DNA of 64,000 nt from positions 1 through 64,000 of the forward strand of contig NZ_FZNY01000007.1 of NCBI RefSeq assembly GCF_900188275.1, read 5' to 3'. Positions 24,777-33,477 of this stretch are shown here, in pieces; position 1 is the first letter of the stretch; every line of letters starts with the position of its first letter. The notes under the pieces are model-generated. The model was given only the letters and a program-made list of their open reading frames with translations. It was not told where the DNA came from and ran no database searches. The stretch comes from Dokdonia pacifica. GTDB lineage: Bacteria; Bacteroidota; Bacteroidia; Flavobacteriales; Flavobacteriaceae. The position numbers were made by a program, and so were the translations under genes.

Positions 24777-25644
24777 TATTATTACTATAACATATAATAG
24801 AGCTCATATTATATCGAGTACTATACAGAGTGTACTATCACAATCATATACAAATTTTGAACATATCATTATAGATGATGGCTCTACAGATAATACAAAA
24901 GAAATAATAGATTCATTTAGAGACGATAGATTAAGGTACTTTTATTATGACAAACAAGAAAAAAGAAGCTACCTTAGAAATCAAGGTCTCAAAAAAGCAG
25001 CAGGAGATGTCATTTGTATTTTAGATTCTGATGACATATGGATGAAAGAAAAACTTGAAGTATTAAGTAATATATTTACTTCAGAAAAAGAAGCTACTAT
25101 AATTTTCCATAATGTAATAGAGATTAATGCAGCCAAAAAAGAAAGAAAATTATACAACTATATAGAAGATGTTTATTTAGATGGGACAAAAGAAATATTG
25201 AAAAATAAGCTTTTACCATTTCCTTTTTATAGTTTTAAAAAAAGCATATTACAATCTGTAAAATCGTATAATGAAGAAACTATTGACGGACAGCAAGACT
25301 TTTTATTAAGAATATCTACAAAGTACCGTTTCTATTTTTGTTCTAAGGTTTTAGCGACTAAAATAGAGCATAAAGAAAATCTATCTCAAATAAAACAGGT
25401 AAATCAACTTATTGATTATAAAAAATCAATTGATTTTTTATTAAAAAATAAACATATAACTAGAAAACAACACTTAAGGACATTACAAGAAATTAATTTT
25501 AAAATAGCTAGAATATATGCAAATAAAAAAAACAAAAAATTGGCGTTTAAATATATTCTTATAATCCTTAAAGAACCTCCTTTTTTAAGCGTTAATTATT
25601 TCAAAACGGTTTTATTATTATTTAAAGTAATATTACGTTTTTAA
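24766..25644 (+). CDS. GT2 family glycosyltransferase
   Basis: The 292-residue product has the GT-A start FSIITITYNRAHIISSTIQS, the DDGSTDNTKEIIDSF nucleotide-sugar motif, and CILDSDDIWMKEKLEVL, the DxD region near 85-101. The C-terminal ~80 residues are basic and AT-rich-coded. It overlaps the ABC exporter gene, so the products are likely made together. The acceptor is unknown. Codon use is very AT-rich, as in the next gene, which hints at more recent acquisition of this end of the cluster. Confidence 0.85.
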   Translation: MKFSIITITYNRAHIISSTIQSVLSQSYTNFEHIIIDDGSTDNTKEIIDSFRDDRLRYFYYDKQEKRSYLRNQGLKKAAGDVICILDSDDIWMKEKLEVLSNIFTSEKEATIIFHNVIEINAAKKERKLYNYIEDVYLDGTKEILKNKLLPFPFYSFKKSILQSVKSYNEETIDGQQDFLLRISTKYRFYFCSKVLATKIEHKENLSQIKQVNQLIDYKKSIDFLLKNKHITRKQHLRTLQEINFKIARIYANKKNKKLAFKYILIILKEPPFLSVNYFKTVLLLFKVILRF

Positions 25645-25731
25645 TTATAAATAGCATGGCTTGTTTACACTTAATTAATTATCTTTAAGAAAAAACTTTT
25701 AAAATATCCGATTAAAAAAGACAGCTATATT

Positions 25732-26811
25732 TTGAAAAATTATTTAAAAGAATTAAACAAAAAAGTTTTACCACAAAATTATTTTTTCCCCCCAAAATGG
25801 ATTGTTTTAGGAGTAAATAATGTTTGTAATCTTCATTGTAAAATGTGTGATGTGGGAACAAATAATTTAGAAAGTAATTTCGCAAAAAATCTTGTAGGCA
25901 CTCATCCAATTAATATGCCATTAGAGCTCATCAAGAAAATCATTGATCAAACAGCGCAATACTATCCACAAACAAAACTTGGATATGGGTTTACAGAACC
26001 TCTTGTTTATCCTCATCTTATAGAATCTTTAAAGTATGCTAATACTAAAAAACTATTTACAACTATTACTACAAATGCATTAACACTTAAACATAAAGCC
26101 AAGGATCTTATAGATGCTGGTCTTAATGAATTATATATTTCCTTAGATGGCCCTCAAGATATACATAATGAGATAAGAGGTCATAAAAAATCTTTTCAAA
26201 AAGCATTAGAAGGTATTGAAGAACTATTAAAGTATAAAAACCCTCCTACGATTTCTATATTCTGTGTGATTACTGAATGGAATATTGGTTATTTAAAAGA
26301 GTTTGCATCTTTTTTTAAAAAATACCCTCTTAAACATTTGGGGTTTATGCATACTAACTTTACTCCTCCAGAAATTGCCGTTATACATAATAAAATATGG
26401 AAAGATTTATATCCCGCTACAGACTCTAATATAGACGAAATAGCTATTGAAAATATGGATTTAAATGTTTTATGGAATGAGATTGATGCCATAAGAAATG
26501 ATAATTTTCCATTTCAAGTAAGTTTTTCTCCTGAAATTAAATCAAAAGAACTTTTAGACATTTTTTATTTGAACCCTGAAATACAAGTCGGAAAAAAATG
26601 TAATGACATTTTTAATAATATCATGATAAAATCTGATGGAAGTGTAATCCCTGCTCATGGAAGATGTTATAATCTCGATATTGGTAATATATATAATTCA
26701 GATTTAAAACAAATATGGCAATCATCAATTCTTAAAAAAATAAGAGTAGATTTACAAAAAGCAGGAGGCTTATTTCCTGCATGTAGTAGATGTTGTAGCA
26801 TAAGTTATTAG
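25732..26811 (+). CDS. Radical SAM protein with SPASM-like C-terminus
   Basis: The 359-residue product has the cluster motif CNLHCKMC near 32-39 and a C-terminal Cys set: one Cys in GKKCNDIFNN, one in HGRCYNLDIG, and CSRCC five residues before the end. This fits a SPASM or twitch auxiliary cluster domain. Such enzymes modify peptides or small molecules. The annotated start is a TTG. The frame stays open upstream to about 25678 and encodes a basic, protein-like segment (KKKLLKYPIKKDSYILKN), so a longer form from a rarer start such as ATT is possible. No precursor peptide gene was seen nearby. Confidence 0.82.
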   Translation: MKNYLKELNKKVLPQNYFFPPKWIVLGVNNVCNLHCKMCDVGTNNLESNFAKNLVGTHPINMPLELIKKIIDQTAQYYPQTKLGYGFTEPLVYPHLIESLKYANTKKLFTTITTNALTLKHKAKDLIDAGLNELYISLDGPQDIHNEIRGHKKSFQKALEGIEELLKYKNPPTISIFCVITEWNIGYLKEFASFFKKYPLKHLGFMHTNFTPPEIAVIHNKIWKDLYPATDSNIDEIAIENMDLNVLWNEIDAIRNDNFPFQVSFSPEIKSKELLDIFYLNPEIQVGKKCNDIFNNIMIKSDGSVIPAHGRCYNLDIGNIYNSDLKQIWQSSILKKIRVDLQKAGGLFPACSRCCSISY

Positions 26812-26812
26812 A

Positions 26813-26866
26813 ATGAAACGACTCTTAAAAGTTCCATTTAGACGAATCATAAATTGGAATCTGTAG
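26813..26866 (+). pseudogene. Possible remnant of a gene 5' end
   Basis: A 17-codon ORF (MKRLLKVPFRRIINWNL) begins one base after the radical SAM stop, then ends at TAG. Its basic, amphipathic start resembles the starts of cluster genes but leads nowhere. It could be the remains of a deleted or truncated gene, or chance. Confidence 0.3.
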
Positions 26867-27550
26867 TATTTATTAATACTACACTTTACCTTTTATACAA
26901 GCTCATAACCGACAGCTATTTGCAAAAAAGACTTATAATTAGAGTATGTAAAAAATAATAAATCAAGAGAATACTCTTATCGATTCTCCCCTTTTAAAAA
27001 GAAGTGTCTAAAATTTTGAAGTAGAAGACAATATGTTAATTTAAGAAACTAAAAGCATCACATCTATCATACAATTGTTTCTAGTTTATTAAAATAGCAA
27101 TACGTACATGTATATGTATATAATTAATAGTTTTATTAAAAAAATTATTAATTAACAAACTTTAAATTATTCCTTATCAAAAATATAATGTCAATACTTC
27201 CTAATTACATGTACACATCAGCTTTACTTAAATAAATAATGTACCTTTAGTATAAGTTTTATAACTTAAGTGAAATAAGCTAGTTACAGCATATTTATTC
27301 ACTTATAATGATTAGGAATAGCATTATTCCATGTAGTCATTTATTAAAATTAAGCACCACACTCATTTTTTTTCGAATAACAGAATATTTCTGTTAAAAC
27401 TTCTATGTTAGAAATTGACATTTCTTACTTATTAGGTATTGTACTATACAATTAACTTAAGTAATAAATACTATTATTTCTCACAAGGGGTAATAGGTGG
27501 ATGCTGAAAAACCTTTAATAGAGTAAGCATCATTAATTAATTTTATTATT
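26867..27550. other. AT-rich gene-poor stretch of about 680 bp
   Basis: No ORF, RNA gene or long repeat stands out. Short palindromic runs (TACGTACATGTATATGTATA at 27101-27120) are present. Just before the next gene is an unusual G-rich string, CAAGGGGTAATAGGTGGATG (27484-27503), which may belong to its promoter or 5' leader. Confidence 0.5.
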
Positions 27551-28234
27551 ATGAAATCAACACTATTTTTTATTCTTTCTTTTTTATGCATTGGATTCTG
27601 TAATGCGCAAATACACAATTTTGACACTCAGGGGTTAATTTATGGTCATCCAAATAATGTAGTCACTATTGGAAATTCTACTGTCCAAGTCCCTGGATTT
27701 GTTAGTAGTCAAGGAAGTAATAACATTAGTCTTTTAGAAATAACAGGGAATACCGGTGGTTTTTTAAGGCTAGGTTCTACAAATCCATATTCTAGTATGT
27801 TTTTCTTAGCAAGTCAAAATACTGGACATAAAATAAATACATTACCTGGCACTCCTTTATTTATCAACGAAATACTTAGTACAGATCGAGATTATGTAAC
27901 AATCAACACTTCTGTAATACCTACTGATTTAAGTGAAGTATATAGACTTGTCGTTGGTGGTAAAATCCTAACAGAAGGTGTGCGTGTAGAATTAGAAGCA
28001 AATTGGGCAGATTATGTATTTGCTCCTAACTATACTTTAAAATCACTATACGAAGTAGAACAATTTATAAAAGACAATGGTCATTTACCAAATGTCCCCA
28101 GTGCAGCAACTATAAAAGATGAAGGACTAGATATGGAAGAAATGATGACCAAACAAATGGAAAAAATAGAGGAATTGACCCTCTATATAATAGAGTTAAA
28201 GAAAGAAATAGATGCACTTAAAGCTCAAAAATAA
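27551..28234 (+). CDS. Secreted surface protein with tail-fibre-like C-terminus
   Basis: The 227-residue product has a signal peptide (FCNAQ, ~residue 20), a beta-rich middle, and a C-terminal region with YTLKSLYEVEQFIKDNGHLP then NVPSA near 157-186, a conserved motif of Bacteroidota surface proteins. A final coiled coil (~195-227) follows. Such C-terminal regions resemble trimeric fibre stalks. It lies 5 bp before the metalloprotease gene and is likely co-transcribed with it. Function at the cell surface is likely; partner unknown. Confidence 0.72.
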   Translation: MKSTLFFILSFLCIGFCNAQIHNFDTQGLIYGHPNNVVTIGNSTVQVPGFVSSQGSNNISLLEITGNTGGFLRLGSTNPYSSMFFLASQNTGHKINTLPGTPLFINEILSTDRDYVTINTSVIPTDLSEVYRLVVGGKILTEGVRVELEANWADYVFAPNYTLKSLYEVEQFIKDNGHLPNVPSAATIKDEGLDMEEMMTKQMEKIEELTLYIIELKKEIDALKAQK

Positions 28235-28239
28235 GTGCT

Positions 28240-31038
28240 ATGAAAACATATCAATTAATTATAATAGCATGTTGTGTTCTATGGGGTAATATAACCCAGT
28301 TAAGAGCACAAGCTGTAGAAGAATTTGAAGAACTAGATGGAGAATATTGCGTATATATACCAAATGGCGGGAGTTCTTCTTTCGGTAAAGCGGTACCTTC
28401 ATCTGTTTTTGGACAAGATTTCACACCTTCAGGAGACTTAAAAGCGTTAGTCATATTTGTCGATTTTGTAGGTTCTGATTCAGGACCTGATGGTAATGGA
28501 GGACTACATCCTTTAAATCGTTGGCCAGCAGGAGAATTACCAGTTGGTATTTTTGATAGTGCTACAAACTCTTTAACGTATGCTCATGATGATGTATCAG
28601 ATTTAAGTCCAATAGGAAATCCTGATACAAATGCTTTTTCAAACATATCAGAATACTATTATCATATGTCAGAAGGAAGTTTTAGATTTTTAATGGAACC
28701 TCTTAAAGACGATAATGGTAATGCTATACTGATTCAAGTAGACGCATCGCAAGTAAATTTCTATGCAAATATTAACAATTTAGTTTTCCAAGAAATAGCA
28801 ACACTTTTTCCTAATAGAGACTGGGCTAGTTTAGGATTTGATATAAGAGGTGATGCTCCTAATTTTGAGGAAGATCAATCAGCTACATTCGCTAATCCAC
28901 AGCCTGATGGCCAACTTGATTTTAGTATCATCATGTACAGAAATAGGAATAGTTGGAATCCACATCCTGTCGCTAATGGTGGGCCTAGTCCTGCATCTAC
29001 TGGAATTGCTGGTATAGGTGGAAACTTTACTGTAAATAATTCTTTCACAGCTAGAGAAGGGTTTACCTATGTTCAAACTTCAACGAATAGAGGAAGCGCA
29101 ATGGCATTATTCTTACACGAATTAGGGCATAATTTTATTGATCTCTCGCATACTTCTCTTGCCAATCAAGTACATGGGGAGTATTTTCATGCAACTAATA
29201 ATTGGGGAATGATGAATTTTGCTCAAGGCCCTAGCATTTCAAATGCCTGGGAACGTTGGTATAACGGATGGATTGATATTGAGCATGATGTTAATAATGC
29301 AACTGATAATGGCACCTATATCTTAAATGATTACATGTCTTCAGGAGATGTCATGCGTTTAAAATTACCACGTATTAAAGATCAATTCTTATGGCTTACT
29401 AATAGATCTGATGCTACAAACCCATTTTATAATAGGGCATTTAACAGTGCAATAGAAGTTGTAGATGATGTGGTAATCTCAAGAATTAATGACACAGACC
29501 CTAGGGGGCTTTTTGGTTTTTTTGAACGAGTAGCACCACAAAGAAGCGACGTAGATCGTTTTGAATTTGGAGCTAATGGGATAAAAGTGATGAGTGGAAA
29601 AGGATATTATGATTTAAAATTACAAGAGGCTGAACCAACAACTGGGAATAGAACGACTGTAAATCTATTAAAAGACCTTCCAAATCCATATGGAGAAGAA
29701 GGGGAATTTACTGGATATAGATTTGATGTTTTTGATATAGATGGCGTAGCAGATCGTATTAATTATAATCGAAGCTCAAATAGTACTGCAGGTAATAGTC
29801 CAGACAAGCGCAATGAACATGGACAGGTAATCAATATTGATAACCAAAATGTGTTTTCTAGAAAACTTTTAAATTCTCAATTACCTGACAGAAAGTATAG
29901 TGTTTTTACAAATCCGCCTATTACCAATTTCATCCAATATAGTGATACCCAAGATGTACTATCCCCTGTAATTCTACATAGTTTATCATTCATCTCGCAA
30001 ACCATAGGGAATCAGGTTAGTATTACAGTAAATTATGATGATGGTCATATAGAAGACGATTTTAGAATGACAGGAAATATCTTCTTACCATCTAATGAAG
30101 ATATTGTTCTAGACACTAATGTAACTTTAACAGTTAATAGAAGTGGTACTAATAATAAAAGAAACAAAGATACTAATGGCACATATATTAATGAAACTGT
30201 TTTTATTGCCGCAGCAAATGCTTCTTTTGAAAGCTCAAACGACTCAACTGTTATTTTAGATGAAGCTTCCACTACTATTTTTGAAGAAGACAGTGAATTA
30301 ATTATGGGAAGTGATGCTCGAATTATTATACGGGGAGGTGCGCTATTATGTATAAAAACAACAGATGTAACATTAGACCCTACAGCACGTATCATTGTAG
30401 AAGATGGTTTTTTAAATATCTCATCTGGCATTGACATAAGTGCAAATGTAGAAGGGAGTATCTTCCCTTTCCCTACCATTGCAAATAATATTACATTCTG
30501 TAATAGTTCTATCACAGGACCTATACACTTACATTCCATATATCAAACAAATACAGGAAATGTATTCTGTGGAAATGATGTCACTGTAGATGTAAGCGAT
30601 GATGTAAGGCTTACTTCTGAACAACTCATCGTTATAGAACCTGGATTTGAAGCAGTTCCTGGTTCTTTCTTTGAAGCAGAAATTAGAACGGAAATACCGC
30701 AAGATTGTGATATAGAATTTTTCTTTGGAGTAGATGGAGAGCCTGGAGTGAATGGATTCAAAGGACGAAATCAAACCTTTAACAATCTGCAAAATGGAAA
30801 ATCATTAGCCATTTCTGTATATCCTAATCCATCTAAGGATATATTTAATGTAGAAATAATGGATGCAAAGGGGCCGTTTACCTATCAATTAAAAAATCTT
30901 AGTGGTGTGACATTATTAGAGGACCAAACTTCAACTACAAACTTTAGAATAGATGCTAAACATCTAAAAAAAGGAGTGTATGTATTAATGGTTTCCAATA
31001 GTACATTATCAACAGGATATAAGATTATTAAATTCTAA
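28240..31038 (+). CDS. Secreted T9SS metalloprotease, M6-like
   Basis: The 932-residue product has a signal peptide, a catalytic region with ALFLHELGHNFIDLSH near 289-304, and WGMMNF as a Met-turn-like segment near 320. The HExxH pair is intact, but the third ligand spacing (H at +11 rather than +10 from the first His) is not the metzincin norm. Repetitive beta segments follow. The C-terminal ~75 residues (SVYPNPSKDIFNVEIMD to the final GYKIIKF) are a T9SS type A sorting domain, so the protein is secreted or surface-attached. A strong terminator follows. Substrate unknown. Confidence 0.8.
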   Translation: MKTYQLIIIACCVLWGNITQLRAQAVEEFEELDGEYCVYIPNGGSSSFGKAVPSSVFGQDFTPSGDLKALVIFVDFVGSDSGPDGNGGLHPLNRWPAGELPVGIFDSATNSLTYAHDDVSDLSPIGNPDTNAFSNISEYYYHMSEGSFRFLMEPLKDDNGNAILIQVDASQVNFYANINNLVFQEIATLFPNRDWASLGFDIRGDAPNFEEDQSATFANPQPDGQLDFSIIMYRNRNSWNPHPVANGGPSPASTGIAGIGGNFTVNNSFTAREGFTYVQTSTNRGSAMALFLHELGHNFIDLSHTSLANQVHGEYFHATNNWGMMNFAQGPSISNAWERWYNGWIDIEHDVNNATDNGTYILNDYMSSGDVMRLKLPRIKDQFLWLTNRSDATNPFYNRAFNSAIEVVDDVVISRINDTDPRGLFGFFERVAPQRSDVDRFEFGANGIKVMSGKGYYDLKLQEAEPTTGNRTTVNLLKDLPNPYGEEGEFTGYRFDVFDIDGVADRINYNRSSNSTAGNSPDKRNEHGQVINIDNQNVFSRKLLNSQLPDRKYSVFTNPPITNFIQYSDTQDVLSPVILHSLSFISQTIGNQVSITVNYDDGHIEDDFRMTGNIFLPSNEDIVLDTNVTLTVNRSGTNNKRNKDTNGTYINETVFIAAANASFESSNDSTVILDEASTTIFEEDSELIMGSDARIIIRGGALLCIKTTDVTLDPTARIIVEDGFLNISSGIDISANVEGSIFPFPTIANNITFCNSSITGPIHLHSIYQTNTGNVFCGNDVTVDVSDDVRLTSEQLIVIEPGFEAVPGSFFEAEIRTEIPQDCDIEFFFGVDGEPGVNGFKGRNQTFNNLQNGKSLAISVYPNPSKDIFNVEIMDAKGPFTYQLKNLSGVTLLEDQTSTTNFRIDAKHLKKGVYVLMVSNSTLSTGYKIIKF

Positions 31039-31063
31039 TATAATATAGTTTAATTCATAATCT

Positions 31064-31095
31064 AAGGAGATACTTTCACAAGTATCTCCTTTTTT
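31064..31095 (+). terminator. Rho-independent terminator after the metalloprotease gene
   Basis: A perfect 12-bp stem AAGGAGATACTT / AAGTATCTCCTT with loop TCAC and a T7 tail. Confidence 0.85.
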
Positions 31096-31131
31096 AGTAA
31101 GTTATCTATGATAGTTTAGACAGATAGCTAT

Positions 31132-31139
31132 TATATTTG
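31132..31139 (+). promoter_or_regulatory. -7 promoter box of radical SAM gene 3
   Basis: TATATTTG fits TAnnTTTG exactly. It ends at 31139, where a GTG in frame sits, so the GTG is unlikely to be the start codon. The ATG at 31151 follows at a short distance. Confidence 0.5.
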
Positions 31140-31150
31140 TGATATTCTAC

Positions 31151-32671
31151 ATGAAAAACAAAGTCCTCATATTTAACCCTAGAAGTGCGAACCAAAAGCA
31201 CCGTATTCCTAATTCTATTTTGCAAGTAGGAGCTGCTATTTATGGGATATTTGATTTTGCATTTGTAGATGGAAATTTAGAGAATGATCCTTGGCAAAAA
31301 ATTGCTGCCTATTTTCAAACAGGTGAGTACAAATATTTCTGTAGTACTGTGATGCCGGGGCCTCAATTACGACAGGCTATTCCGTTTACACGAAAAATAA
31401 AAGAAGAATTTCCAGATACCATTACCATATGGGGAGGCTATTTTGCTTCCAATCAATATAAAGTATCTATCGAAGCGCCTTATGTCGATTTTATTGTAAA
31501 TGGTCCTGGAGATGTAACCTTTCCTGAATTATTAAAAACATTAGAGTCTGGTAATCTAGAAGAGTTACCCAATATTATGAATCTGATCTATCAAGAAGAA
31601 AATGGGACCATTACACGTACCAAAAAAGAGAAACTTCTTGATCAAGACACATTACCACAATTACCCTATACGCACCTCAACTCCTTTTATGATTTAGAAA
31701 ATTATTTAAGTCGTACGTTTTTAGGAAGTAAAACCTTCTCATACCATTCTAGTTTAGGATGCCCATTTACCTGTTCTTTTTGTGCTGTAGTACCTATTTA
31801 TGAAGGCCGTTGGAAAGCAAAATCTGCGCAAACTGTTTATAATGATGTAAAATACTTTAAAGACAACTATGGTATAGATGCCATAGAATTTCATGACAAT
31901 AACTTTTTTACGTCTAGAAAACGTGTTGTAGCATTTTCTGAGCTTATTAAAGATGATGGCATTACTTGGTGGGGTGAAGGTCGTATAGATACCATTAACA
32001 AATACAAAGACGAAGACCTGAAACTCATGAAAGAAGCAGGTTGTAAAATGATATTCTTAGGTGCCGAAACTGGAAATGATGAAATCCTCAAACAAATGAA
32101 TAAAGGAGGAACTCAAACTGGACAAGGAATCAAAGATTTTGCAGCGCGTTTATATCCTATAGGAATTATTCCTGAGTTTTCATTTGTATTAGGCATGCCT
32201 GCCGATACTCCAGAACAAGTAATGGCACAAATAGAATGGGATATTAATTTTATCAAAGAGATTAAAGAGATTAATCCCGATGCCGAAATCATTATTTATC
32301 TATACAGTCCTGTTGCTACTGAAGGTTCTGAGTTATATGAACAAATTCAAAAAGCAGGTTTCAGTTTCCCAAAAAAACTAGACGATTGGTTAGATCCTGC
32401 TTGGGAGAATTTTGATTTACGTAAAAACCCATTAACTCCTTGGCTTACTCCCAAAATGGTAGATCGTATCATGAATTTCGAAACGGTTTTAAACGGCTAC
32501 TACCCTACTGCTTCAGATTTTAGAATTAAAGGAGCTAAAAAGAAATTATTACGTACTGTTTCTAAAATACGTTACAAAACTGGCATTTATAAATATCCAT
32601 ATGAAATCAAAGCCTTGCATAAAATATGGAAATACCGCCAACCAGAAGAGCAAGGGTTTTACTCTGAATAA
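31151..32671 (+). CDS. B12-binding radical SAM enzyme 3
   Basis: The product starts MKNKVLIFNPRSANQKHRIP and has a cobalamin-like N-terminal domain (YVDFIVNGPGDVTFPELL near 110-130) and the radical SAM cluster motif CPFTCSFC near 203-210, followed by FLGAETGNDEILKQMNKGG. About 506 residues, with a C-terminal extension. It resembles the enzymes at 13351 and 15632 but is more divergent. I begin at the ATG because a -7 box covers the upstream GTG. It overlaps the next methyltransferase gene by 1 bp (TAATGG). Substrate unknown. Confidence 0.85.
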   Translation: MKNKVLIFNPRSANQKHRIPNSILQVGAAIYGIFDFAFVDGNLENDPWQKIAAYFQTGEYKYFCSTVMPGPQLRQAIPFTRKIKEEFPDTITIWGGYFASNQYKVSIEAPYVDFIVNGPGDVTFPELLKTLESGNLEELPNIMNLIYQEENGTITRTKKEKLLDQDTLPQLPYTHLNSFYDLENYLSRTFLGSKTFSYHSSLGCPFTCSFCAVVPIYEGRWKAKSAQTVYNDVKYFKDNYGIDAIEFHDNNFFTSRKRVVAFSELIKDDGITWWGEGRIDTINKYKDEDLKLMKEAGCKMIFLGAETGNDEILKQMNKGGTQTGQGIKDFAARLYPIGIIPEFSFVLGMPADTPEQVMAQIEWDINFIKEIKEINPDAEIIIYLYSPVATEGSELYEQIQKAGFSFPKKLDDWLDPAWENFDLRKNPLTPWLTPKMVDRIMNFETVLNGYYPTASDFRIKGAKKKLLRTVSKIRYKTGIYKYPYEIKALHKIWKYRQPEEQGFYSE

Positions 32672-33336
32672 TGGGTACGTTACGTAACATTCTCAAAAAA
32701 ATCACCCACCCATTTCTAAAACGAGGAATGGCCTATTATTATAGAAAGCCACGTCCCTATTCGTATCAAGGAATTACAACTACTGTACATCCAGATGTGT
32801 TTCCACCGCATCTTACGCTGAGTACTAAAATCTTATTGGATTTTATCTCAGATATCCAGCTTACACAGAAGACGTTTTTAGAATTAGGTTGTGGCTCTGG
32901 AATTATCTCATTATACGCAAGTCAGAAAGGAGCAAATGTGACCGCAAGTGACATTAATAAAACCGCATTAGCATATCTTACAAAAGCTTCTGAAGAAAAT
33001 AATCTTCCGGTACGTTGCGTTTATTCCAACTTATTTGAAGAGTTACAAGGAAATCATTTTGACTATATCATCATTAATCCTCCCTACTACCCAAAATCTC
33101 CAGAAAACATCAAACAACAGGCATGGTTTTGTGGTGAAGGATTTGAATATTTTGAAGCGCTTTTTCAGCAACTACCTTCGTATTTATCTAAAGAAAACAC
33201 AACATATATGATTCTTTCTGAGGATTGTGAGCTTACAAAAATCAAAGAGATTGCTTCAAAAAATAATATCTCCATGGAGCTCGTTTACAAAACCAAAAAA
33301 GCTGGAGAGAAGAACTTTATCTTTTCTTTGAGTTAG
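32671..33336 (+). CDS. Methyltransferase small-domain protein (PrmC/HemK-like core)
   Basis: The 221-residue product has motif I FLELGCGSGIISLYA near 70-84 and the post-motif IINPPYYPKSP near 130-140. NPPY is the catalytic tetrad of N-methyltransferases acting on amide or exocyclic amino nitrogen, as in PrmC, RsmC and TrmN6. It is translationally coupled to the B12 radical SAM enzyme, so it may act on the same product. A lone rRNA/tRNA role cannot be excluded. Confidence 0.8.
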   Translation: MGTLRNILKKITHPFLKRGMAYYYRKPRPYSYQGITTTVHPDVFPPHLTLSTKILLDFISDIQLTQKTFLELGCGSGIISLYASQKGANVTASDINKTALAYLTKASEENNLPVRCVYSNLFEELQGNHFDYIIINPPYYPKSPENIKQQAWFCGEGFEYFEALFQQLPSYLSKENTTYMILSEDCELTKIKEIASKNNISMELVYKTKKAGEKNFIFSLS

Positions 33337-33347
33337 GAAACATTCTT

Positions 33348-33371
33348 TATACGCTTTCGCGAAAGCGTATA
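33348..33371. repeat. TTTCGCGAAA palindrome, extended to 24 bp, intergenic
   Basis: The longest example here: a perfect 24-bp palindrome with arms TATACGCTTTCG and its complement, between a methyltransferase gene and the carB terminator. Confidence 0.9.
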
Positions 33372-33426
33372 CATGCATATCACTATTTTAAAACTGCATA
33401 CTATACCAGAAAATTTATACGCATAA

Positions 33427-33457
33427 AAAAAGGATCGTTTATGATAACGATCCTTTT
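33427..33457. terminator. Bidirectional terminator between methyltransferase and carB
   Basis: AAAAGGATCGTT / AACGATCCTTTT form a stem with a short loop, and the T/A tracts on both sides suit termination on both strands. Confidence 0.75.
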
Positions 33458-33477
33458 ATATTATTTGGTAAGAATGC

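Noticed and set aside
27480-27510. Riboswitch in the G-rich leader before the surface-protein gene
   Set aside because: The string CAAGGGGTAATAGGTGGATG is unusual for the surrounding AT-rich sequence, but I do not see a known aptamer or a stable hairpin.
30045-30539. Minus-strand ORF of 164 codons inside the metalloprotease gene
   Set aside because: It lies inside a continuous plus-strand gene with signal peptide, active-site motif and T9SS domain. It has no independent support.
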